A stretch of 5,193 nt of DNA from Rikenellaceae bacterium. GTDB taxonomy: Bacteria > Bacteroidota > Bacteroidia > Bacteroidales > Rikenellaceae. Shown here piece by piece: positions 1-5,193 of this stretch (positions are counted from its first letter, which is position 1; each line of letters begins with the position of its first letter). The position numbers and the translations under genes were made by a program. The notes under the pieces were generated by a model. It made no database searches. It was not told where the DNA came from and saw nothing but the letters and a program-made list of their open reading frames with translations. Location: contig JAJQAW010000376.1 of NCBI GenBank assembly GCA_021203585.1, forward strand, positions 1-5,193, given 5' to 3'.

Positions 1-2700
1 AATTGGTGGTCCAGCGGAAATTCCGGTTCCGGATATTGATCGTATTGAGGGTAATTTCCCACCCTTTGTTTTTGATCGACGCCCAGTTGACCTGCAGCCG
101 GTCGAATCCCGTTACTTGCGATACGCTTCGGTATCCGAGTGCATCCACGGTGTGCCGGTGGTAGTATTCGAGGACCGCGGTTACCCGGTGGTTGAAGAGG
201 CCGAATTCGAGCGCCAGGTTGGTATTTTTAATCTTTTCCCATTTTAAACCCGGGTTCTTGGGGGCGGTGATGTTCAGTTTCGGGTCGGGATTCAAGCCGT
301 CCGAAGGAGCGAAGCTGCCCACCACATCGGAGTAGGACTCCGAAGGCAGATTCCCCTGGATGCCGTAAGAGCCGCGCAAGGTGAGAAAGGTCAGCCAGTC
401 CTGATCCCGCAGAAAACTCTCCTCTTTGACCTGGTAGTTCAGGCCCACAGCCCAGATCGGATTGACCCGCTCATTGGTTTTCAGTCCAAATCCGTTCGAG
501 GCATCGGTCCGCCAGTTGAAACTAGCCGTATAGCGGTTTTTAAAGGTGTACCCCAAAACCCCATAAAAGGACAGGGTGGCTGCCCGGTAGGGGTCTTCGG
601 TCCAGTAGGGCCGTCCGATGGCTTCTATCAGGTCCCACTGTGGAATCATCTGATGGCCGCGGTTGTGGGCGTAACCGTAAATTTCGGTCGTAATTCCCAA
701 GGTTTTGGAATCCTTGATTTCGTTTCCGAAGGTCACGTCGAACCGGTGCTGATCGTTGACCACCGGCATGTAAGAGACGAAACTGGTCAGAGTCAAACTA
801 CGTCCGTTCACGCTACGGTCCTTGCGCCAGCCGCCGTCCGTCCACATATCGTCATTCCACAAATTGAAATTGTATTTGCGCAACCGTACCAAATAACTCT
901 CTTCGGTAGCGATGTCCGTATCGGTGGTGTTTTGTTTCATGACCGACAGGGAGGTGCGAAAGTGCAGATCCTGGAGGATGTTCCACTCCAGGGCTACATT
1001 AGCCGTGAAGGAGAAATTTTTACTCTGACGCCAGGCCTGTTCGCGGTTTTCCATATAATGGAATTTCTGTCCATAGCGGAACATATAATTCGGATCCCCC
1101 TGCTCGTCGTACGCCCGGTGAGCCCGCGTGGTATAGGTCGCATACTCGTAGGGGTTTTCCCACGAATCGTTCCCCAGAAAACTGTCGTTATCGCGGGCCG
1201 ATACGTTCAGTTTGGTGATCAGTTTCAGTTTCTCGTGCAGCCGGATATCCGTCTTCAAGGTTTCGGCATAGGTCTTCTGCCCTACTCCGATCGCGGTAGC
1301 CTGTTCGTCCAAAAAACTGGCCGAGGCATAGTACTTAATCGTCTCGGTTCCACCGTTCACATCGATGTTGTGCCGGTGGGTCACGGCGTTACGGAACAAA
1401 TGTTTGAACCAGTCGGTGTTGGTGGTTTCCAGTTCCTTGATCTTTTGCTCGAACTGGGACCAGGTCAACTTGCGGTCCACCACGTCCACGTAGTATTTTT
1501 CAAAATCGGAAGCGTTGGTAAATTGTCCCGGTCCCGGGGAAGAGGGCGAGAAAACTCCCTGGTCGATCATTTCAAAATTAACGGCGATCCGGTCTTTGGA
1601 ATTCATCATGTAAGCATCCTTACTCCGGGGCCGTTCGTTGACGAAAATGCTGGCGTTGTAGCGGACCTGCGGCCGGCCGATTTGTCCGCTGCGGGTAGTG
1701 ATTACAATCACGCCGTTACCGGCACGGGTTCCGTACAGCGCCGTAGCGGCCGCATCTTTGAGGATATTGATCGATTCGATATCGTCCACGTTTACCCCGC
1801 CGATCCCCGAGGAGATCAAATTCCGGTTGGTAATCAAATCCGACACATCGATGTTGACCGGATCGTCGAGGATCATTCCGTCCACCACCCACAGCGGCTG
1901 TACACTTCCGCTGATCGTGGCCGTTCCCCGAATCCGGATTTGGGGCAGGGCTCCCGGAGTGCCGGAGGTATTGACAATCGTCATACCGGCCACCTGTCCC
2001 TGCAAAAGTTTATCGATACTGGGCTGATTGATGTGACCGATGCGCTCCATATCGACCGTTGAAATCGCCGCGGTCAGGGTCCGACGCTCGATTTTCTGGT
2101 ATCCGGTTACCACCACCTTGTCCATGTGGTTGTTGAATTCCTGCAGCCTCACGTTTTGCTGATGCTGACCCGTATAGGTAATGCGTACGGGATTGTATCC
2201 CAGCATCGAATAGAGAAGCACCTGTCCCTGTCCTTCCGGCATCCGGATTTGATAACGGCCCTCGCCGTCGGTCACCACCCCGATCGATGTACCTTGAACC
2301 ATGACCGCTACCCCGCTCACAGGGTATCCTTTTTCATCGGTTACCCTTCCGCTGAGCACCCGCTGTTCGACCTGCAGCTGTTGCCGCACCAGCGGATTTA
2401 CGCGTTTGATGACTACCACATCGTCTGCAAACTCATATTCAAGCGAAGGTTCCTGGCGCAGGCAGAGGTCGAGCACTTCGGGCACACTTTTCCGGGAAAC
2501 CGAAAAATCCGGGACTTGTACACCCTCTACATCGGCCGTATTATAAACAAACACCAGGTCGGTTTGTTTCTGCAGTTCCCAGATCACCTCGCGCAAGGTG
2601 GTTTTTTCATGGACATAGTTACTAAAGGCGACTGCGTAGAAGCGACCGATACCCCCGATATCCCGGATAACAGGAAGAAGCACAGGCCATATTTTGCCAT
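1..2700 (-). CDS. SusC/RagA-family TonB-dependent outer-membrane receptor with STN domain; 3' end outside window, one frameshift near 5' end
   Basis: Outer-membrane, TonB-driven importer of the SusC type. Such proteins pair with a SusD lipoprotein to take up glycans or peptides; no SusD is visible, and it would lie beyond position 1. Numbering from ATG 2700, seen in order: a signal peptide (hydrophobic LCFFLLSGISG, SVA-S cleavage-like site near residue 20); an STN domain at about 32-100 (TLREVIWELQKQT, LVFVYN, VVVIKR); a carboxypeptidase-regulatory-like domain at about 115-190 (LSGRVTDEKGYPVSG); a TonB box near 200 (DKVVVTGYQ); and a plug with LLQGQVAGM, IRIRGT, PLWVVDG, INILKDAAATALYGTRAGNG and VIVITT to about 335. 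The rest is beta-barrel; about 900 residues are visible of a usual 1000-1150. ATG 2700 is chosen for the strong AAGGAGG upstream; ATG 2754 in the same frame would add 18 residues. The signal peptide and STN are in different frames: A6 at 2602-2607 needs a seventh A to read MSMKKTTLREV. From there to position 1 the frame is fully open. The STN domain implies regulation through the adjacent FecR and sigma genes. Typed CDS because all but about 33 codons are intact. Confidence 0.93.
2602..2607 (-). other. Frameshift site: A6 run between signal peptide and STN domain of the receptor
   Basis: On the minus strand ATG-AAAAAA-CCACCTTG reads M-K-K-P-P-C and stops at TGA 2586-2584. One extra A gives M-K-K-T-T-L-R-E-V, joining a good STN N-terminus (LVTMSMKKTTLREV) to the open receptor frame. 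The STN frame has no ATG of its own between an upstream TAA near 2790 and the STN domain, so the body cannot start independently at a normal ATG with a signal peptide. A one-base deletion (biological or sequencing) or -1 slippage on AAA-AAA-C would all produce this picture. Confidence 0.9.
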
Positions 2701-2707
2701 AAAAAAG

Positions 2708-2714
2708 CCTCCTT
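2708..2714 (-). promoter_or_regulatory. Shine-Dalgarno sequence for the receptor
   Basis: AAGGAGG lies 7 bases before ATG 2700 on the minus strand. It is an unusually strong match to the 16S rRNA 3' end for Bacteroidota, where such sites are often weak. It favours ATG 2700 (MAKYG...) over ATG 2754, which has no purine-rich tract ahead of it. It also lies within the possible N-terminal extension, so it could be fortuitous if 2754 is the real start. Confidence 0.6.
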
Positions 2715-2805
2715 TTGCCTTGCCTGGGAAGAGGGAAAGTAAAATTTTGTTCATACTTTTGATTGATTTTGCAACCCTTATCGGGTTTCCGTTAAAAATC
2801 GCACC

Positions 2806-2840
2806 GGGCGGCAGATGGGCCAACATCGGCCGCCCTTTTT
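2806..2840 (+). terminator. Hairpin with T5 tail, terminator-like on the plus strand
   Basis: GGGCGGC (2806-2812) pairs perfectly with GCCGCCC (2829-2835). Inside it, GATG (2814-2817) pairs with CATC (2824-2827) around a six-base loop, with one A-G mismatch between the two stems. TTTTT follows directly at 2836-2840, so in form it is a rho-independent terminator reading rightwards, although no plus-strand gene ends here. In the receptor's own direction the same hairpin is followed seven bases later by another T5, which could make it an attenuator or a stability element between the two genes. The structure is certain; its role is inferred. Confidence 0.4.
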
Positions 2841-2906
2841 AGAACTCCCCCCAAGAACGCTTACCGACGAGACCCGCAAAACGGAATTTATCGATCCGAT
2901 TCGCAA

Positions 2907-2939
2907 CGGTGCCGTTGCTCTGCCGAGCAAGCAGCACCG
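2907..2939 (-). repeat. Two-tier inverted repeat downstream of the anti-sigma gene
   Basis: The outer arms CGGTGC (2907-2912) and GCACCG (2934-2939) enclose the inner arms TTGCTC (2915-2920) and GAGCAA (2925-2930) with a four-base loop, giving 12 base pairs with a small internal loop. An alternative stem, GCAACGG (2903-2909) with CCGTTGC (2912-2918), uses the same bases, so the two folds exclude each other. No T-run follows on either strand, so this is not a standard terminator. It starts 33 bases past the anti-sigma stop codon. Confidence 0.45.
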
Positions 2940-3151
2940 GCGCACGCCGAAGCAGAAAGTGGGAAGGGGTACTACTGAGAGATTACAATCCTGCGGCCTT
3001 CGATCCGGGCGCGGAGACCTCCGGTCCGGTTGAGAAGATCGAGGATCGGGAGGATCCGATCGTATCTGTCCAGGTTAAGCCCGAAACGCATGTCCCGAAG
3101 CTCTTCCGATTCATACAATACTTGTTCGATGTCGTACCACCGGCACAGGGT

Positions 3152-3154
3152 CTA
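3152..3154 (-). other. In-frame TAG, codon 327 of the anti-sigma gene
   Basis: The frame reads Q-L-E-E-I-M-stop-T-L-C-R-W-Y-D-I-E-Q. The motif LEEIM-x-x-L-x-RWY is characteristic of the C-terminal domain of Bacteroidota FecR proteins, so the reading frame is right on both sides. As with codon 41, CAG or TAC/TAT are the one-step precursors. Sixty codons follow before the terminal TAG. Confidence 0.88.
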
Positions 3155-4009
3155 CATAATTTCTTCCAGCTGATTATCCTGGAACCGGAATTGTCCCTCT
3201 TTCCAGCCGGTGTATAATCCGGGATCGACTTCCCATACGGTCAATAGACCGTTGGACTTGCAAAAAACAGCCTGTTGAGCCGGTTGTACCACGACCTCTT
3301 TACCCTCCTCTGCAAAAGCGGATATGGAGCCGCTGACCAGGGTTGCGGCCGCAGCCGGATTATTGTCATACGCCGAGAGATTGAAAGAAGTGCCGAGTAC
3401 CCGGATGCCTAGGTTTTGGGTCCGTACCATAAAGGGAGTTTCGCTTTTAGCCACGTCGAAGTAGGCTTCGCCCGTGAGGATGACTTCCCGCACCGGACCG
3501 GTGAATCGAGCCGGATAACGCAGGGAACTCATGGAATTCAGCCATACCTGCGTACCATCGCTCAGGATGACCTTGCATTCGCCGCCCCGGGGTACTTCGA
3601 GTAAGTGGTAATCGATCGTTTGCAAAGGGGCCGAACCGTGTGCATAATCCAGAGTGGCCTCCGAAAGCAATACTCCGCTTTCACTCAACCTTTGTTCGAG
3701 CGGGTCTGCGGCGTGGTCCGAATCGAGGTATAGTACCGAACCGTCGGTCAGGGTAAGCCGGGCTTTGAAAGTTCCTGGAGCGATGATTTCTACCGCGGCA
3801 TGCTCCTGTTTTTTATTCCAGAGAGAGGGAATAGCCAGTAGCAGCGACAGGATTGCCGCAACGCCGACGGTCCATCCCGCCAGGCGGACCGGAAATTTAC
3901 GAGGGGAGACTCCCATCCGACTCTGCAGCTTTTCCCAGGCCGCAGATTTATCATACCGGCCGGCCATCGTTTCCACTTCCTTCCAATGTTCCGGAGCCGT
4001 CCACCGTTC

Positions 4010-4012
4010 CTA
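4010..4012 (-). other. In-frame TAG, codon 41 of the anti-sigma gene
   Basis: The frame reads H-R-A-L-stop-E-R-W-T-A-P-E-H-W, with helical, family-like sequence continuing on both sides. One base change from CAG (Gln) by a C-to-T transition, or from TAC/TAT (Tyr), would explain it. Translation can restart at ATG 3976, 12 codons downstream. Confidence 0.85.
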
Positions 4013-4132
4013 CAACGCCCGATGATCGGCGCCCGCATCGAGCCACGCATGGAGATGCCTGATTTCATCCTCGCTCGCCTGCTCCGCCAGGGTTTTGGCA
4101 ATGATTCGAGCTATGCGGTGATAGGTCATCAT

Positions 4133-4234
4133 GTGTATATTTGCTTACGGTTTCTACCGGTAAAACAGATGAAAGGGAAAAACGGGGTAATCGAAGAGCC
4201 ATTTTTTAAAAAAAAATCCGGATGGGAAGGAATT
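4133..4234 (-). other. Sigma to anti-sigma spacer with T9-A6 tract
   Basis: This 102-base gap has no gene. On the minus strand it contains nine T followed by six A (4202-4216), a bent, slippage-prone tract just after the sigma stop. No hairpin precedes the T-run, so I do not call a terminator. The short gap fits co-transcription of the sigma and anti-sigma genes. No clear ribosome-binding site precedes ATG 4132. Confidence 0.5.
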
Positions 4235-4809
4235 CTAAACGAAGAAACTGTATATCAATAGCTTAAAAAAATCGGTCGGTTTTAAACCGCTGTTCAATTT
4301 TTTATATCCCAGTTTCTTGTGGGAATGAACCGTACCTTCGGCGATCCCGAGCTCCCGGGCGATCTCGGCATTTTTATACCCCTGTAGAGCCAACCTCATG
4401 ACACTGCGGCATTGCCGGGTAAAGCGGAAATCAAGGCGTTCACCATCCGGTAGAGTTCCTGTTCGATCACCTGATCCCGGAAAAAAGCTTCGTCGAACCG
4501 CTCTTTCAGAGTCTGTCGGTAATGCTCTGCGGTCTTGCGGCGGCTCAATTCGTTCAGCCCCCGGTTTCGGACTGCCGTATACAGGCAGAACCGCACCGCT
4601 TCCAACCGATCGAAGCCTTTGCGTTTGTGCCAAAGTGCGATGAAACATTCTTGTACGATATCCGAAGCTACCGCACGCTCTCCGACAAATCGTTCGGCGA
4701 ATATACACAGGGGAATATAATATTCATCGAAACATTTGCGAAAATCATTTTCACTGTCGATACATAACATGGACATACTTCCCGGCAAGCTTTTTTTCAA
4801 TTCATTCAT
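4235..4809 (-). pseudogene. ECF-type RNA polymerase sigma factor (FecI/sigma-70 family), single frameshift between regions 2 and 4
   Basis: Alternative sigma factor that would direct RNA polymerase to the receptor operon once released by the FecR-type partner. With the frame corrected it is about 191 residues, typical for Bacteroidota ECF factors. Region 2 (about 20-85) shows FDEYYIPLCIFAERF, the -10-recognition motif DIVQECFIALW, then FCLYTAVRNRGLNEL. Region 4 (about 132-178) shows QCRSVMRLALQGYKNAEIAREL and the helix-turn-helix LGIAEGTVHSHKKLGYKKL. These two parts lie in different frames. The upstream frame ends ISALPGNAAVS at TGA 4398-4396, whereas the family pattern at this point is L-P-x-Q-C-R. 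One extra C in the run at 4417-4419 restores ALPRQCRSVMRL. ATG 4809 (MNELKKSL) is chosen; GTG 4860 and ATG 4776 or 4770 are alternatives, none with a strong ribosome site. It ends IYSFFV at TAG 4237-4235. Confidence 0.9.
4417..4419 (-). other. Frameshift site: C3 run between sigma regions 2 and 4
   Basis: On the minus strand GCT-TTA-CCC-GGC-AAT reads A-L-P-G-N and soon stops. One additional C gives A-L-P-R-Q-C-R-S-V, the expected start of region 4. The product as written keeps region 2 but loses the whole -35-binding helix-turn-helix. Confidence 0.88.
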
Positions 4810-4944
4810 TGAATAAGGTCTCTGATCGAAACCGAAACGATACTCAATAGGGGGAAACACAATCTTCGTATCGGGTACTCGTACGAACCGGTTATAAAGG
4901 GGATTTCATCTGCGGGAGTGCCTATTGATCCGAATAACCTGCCA

Positions 4945-4975
4945 CTAAATTAGACAAAACCGATCATTTTTACAA
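4945..4975 (-). promoter_or_regulatory. Possible Bacteroidota housekeeping promoter for the sigma/anti-sigma operon
   Basis: On the minus strand TTG (4975-4973) is separated by 20 bases from TAATTTAG (4952-4945). The known Bacteroidota primary-sigma pattern is TTTG, about 19-21 bases, then TAnnTTTG. The match is good but not perfect (TTAG for TTTG). Transcription would begin near 4938, leaving roughly 130 bases of leader before ATG 4809. AT-rich intergenic DNA yields such matches by chance. Confidence 0.3.
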
Positions 4976-5020
4976 CTATTTTCCCATCACTTCCATTTAC
5001 ACCGGTGCTAGAACAGGCGG

Positions 5021-5048
5021 AAAACTCGGTAAGAATCGCTTACCGGAG
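5021..5048 (-). terminator. Weak terminator-like hairpin upstream of the operon
   Basis: On the minus strand CTCCGGTAAG, a five-base loop and CTTACCGAG form a stem of seven perfect pairs (5027-5033 with 5039-5045), extended by two more pairs across a one-base bulge, followed by TTTT at 5024-5021. It could end a minus-strand gene lying to the right of the window. The T-tract is short and no such gene is seen within the window. Confidence 0.3.
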
Positions 5049-5193
5049 CAGCGGAATAAGAAACTTCGCATCGCCGAAGCTATGAGCGATGACACGAGAC
5101 CTGGGAAAAACTATAAGATGAAATGGTGCCGGGTGCGGCGGGCAACCGACGATCCTCCGGATCATCGGAGCATAAAAAAACGAGAGAGGGAAC

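Larger units (their letters stand above)
2701..2971 (-). other. Structured spacer between anti-sigma and receptor genes
   Basis: This 271-base stretch has no credible gene. From the anti-sigma side it holds an imperfect two-tier hairpin at 2907-2939, a C6 run at 2847-2852 (plus strand), a GC-rich hairpin at 2806-2835, a small inverted repeat AACCC-n5-GGGTT at 2773-2787, and the receptor ribosome-binding site. No clear TTTG/TAnnTTTG promoter is visible on the minus strand. The receptor is therefore either transcribed by read-through or from a promoter used by the neighbouring ECF sigma factor, whose consensus I cannot derive from one site. Confidence 0.6.
2972..4132 (-). pseudogene. FecR-family anti-sigma factor, interrupted by two in-frame TAG codons
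   Basis: Inner-membrane regulator that holds the cognate ECF sigma factor and receives the signal from the receptor's STN domain. Read through the TAGs the frame has 386 codons, normal for the Bacteroidota family. It begins MMTYHRIARII at ATG 4132 (ATG 4129 is also possible; neither has a good ribosome site). A cytoplasmic sigma-binding helical region spans about 1-80. One transmembrane segment follows at about 84-105 (LAGWTVGVAAILSLLLAIP). The periplasmic FecR domain covers about 175-275 (EVPRGGE, LSDGTQVWLNS, LTGEAYFDVAK, VRVLGTSFN-like IRVLGTSFNLSAY). A DUF4974-like C-terminus spans about 313-386 (WKEGQFRFQDNQLEEIM, LCRWYDIEQ, ending IEGRRIVISQ). TAG occurs at codon 41 (4012-4010) and codon 327 (3154-3152); the true stop at 2974-2972 is also TAG. 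The sequence on both sides of each TAG matches the family, so both are single-base events. An internal ATG at 3976 could give a 274-residue fragment lacking the start of the sigma-binding region and most of the DUF4974 region. Confidence 0.88.
4861..5193. other. Region upstream of the operon with no supported gene
   Basis: These 333 bases hold the promoter and terminator candidates plus further inverted repeats: CATCGC/GCGATG (5069-5074 with 5086-5091), CTTCG/CGAAG (5064-5068 with 5075-5079, mutually exclusive with the previous one), and CCGA-C-GATCC/GGATC-A-TCGG (5146-5168). A plus-strand frame is open from 4938 to the window edge (about 85 codons, internal ATGs at 5082 and 5118), and a minus-strand frame is open from the edge to a TAA near 5041. 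Neither shows a motif I recognise, and I do not call either a gene. The density of hairpins would suit a leader, an RNA or a boundary sequence. Confidence 0.5.

Noticed and set aside
653..2062. 469-residue open frame on the plus strand
   Set aside because: It lies antisense to the receptor plug and barrel, whose minus-strand frame carries clear SusC motifs. The product has no recognisable domain, and such shadows arise from GC-rich codon use.
2126..2842. 238-residue open frame on the plus strand
   Set aside because: Antisense to the receptor STN and regulatory-like domains and the spacer; no family features.
3790..4101. 103-residue minus-strand frame starting MPKPWRSRR
   Set aside because: Different frame from the anti-sigma gene and rich in Arg and Trp. 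The family motifs are in the other frame despite its TAG codon.
2972..4237. Global reassignment of TAG to an amino acid in this genome
   Set aside because: The sigma and anti-sigma genes both end in TAG at the position where their families normally end, and about 870 intact receptor codons contain no in-frame TAG.
3654..4261. Several overlapping plus-strand frames of 69-123 residues
   Set aside because: All are antisense to the anti-sigma gene; low-complexity Arg/Ser/Pro-rich products typical of shadow frames.
4398..4767. Plus-strand frames of 61-81 residues over the sigma gene
   Set aside because: Antisense to sigma regions 2 and 4; no motif.
5082..5193. Start of a possible plus-strand gene (MSDDTRPGKNYK..., open to the window edge)
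   Set aside because: Only 37 codons are visible; the composition is Arg/Lys/Asp-rich with no recognisable motif, and the hairpins overlap it. It cannot be judged without sequence to the right.

Overview
The window reads as one Bacteroidales-type trans-envelope signalling and nutrient-uptake cassette, entirely on the minus strand. In transcription order it holds an ECF sigma factor (about 4809-4235), a FecR-family anti-sigma factor (4132-2972) and a SusC/RagA-type TonB-dependent outer-membrane receptor with an N-terminal STN signalling domain (2700 to beyond position 1). The SusC plug signatures, the FecR plus DUF4974-like architecture and the sigma-FecR-SusC gene order are hallmarks of gut Bacteroidota. 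GC content is moderate, and the genus cannot be fixed from this window.

Right to left: 4810-5193 has no gene I can support. It holds several hairpins, a weak terminator-like hairpin and a possible Bacteroidota-type promoter for the operon. The sigma factor follows, then a 102-base spacer with a T9-A6 tract (minus strand), then the anti-sigma gene, then a 271-base structured spacer, then the receptor, whose C-terminal barrel lies outside the window. In this family ligand binding at the SusC plug is sensed by the STN domain in the periplasm and relayed through FecR to the sigma factor, which activates the receptor operon.

The striking feature is that every gene of the cassette is interrupted, yet each is otherwise well preserved. 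The sigma gene has a one-base deficit in a C-run between regions 2 and 4. The anti-sigma gene has two in-frame TAG codons, at codons 41 and 327. The receptor has a one-base deficit in an A-run exactly between signal peptide and STN domain. The receptor body, about 870 codons, has no other lesion. Three explanations remain open: uncorrected sequencing errors (both indels are in homopolymers), recent pseudogenisation of a whole signalling unit, or recoding/phase variation. I regard the first two as more likely. I found no mobile element, CRISPR array, tRNA or rRNA.
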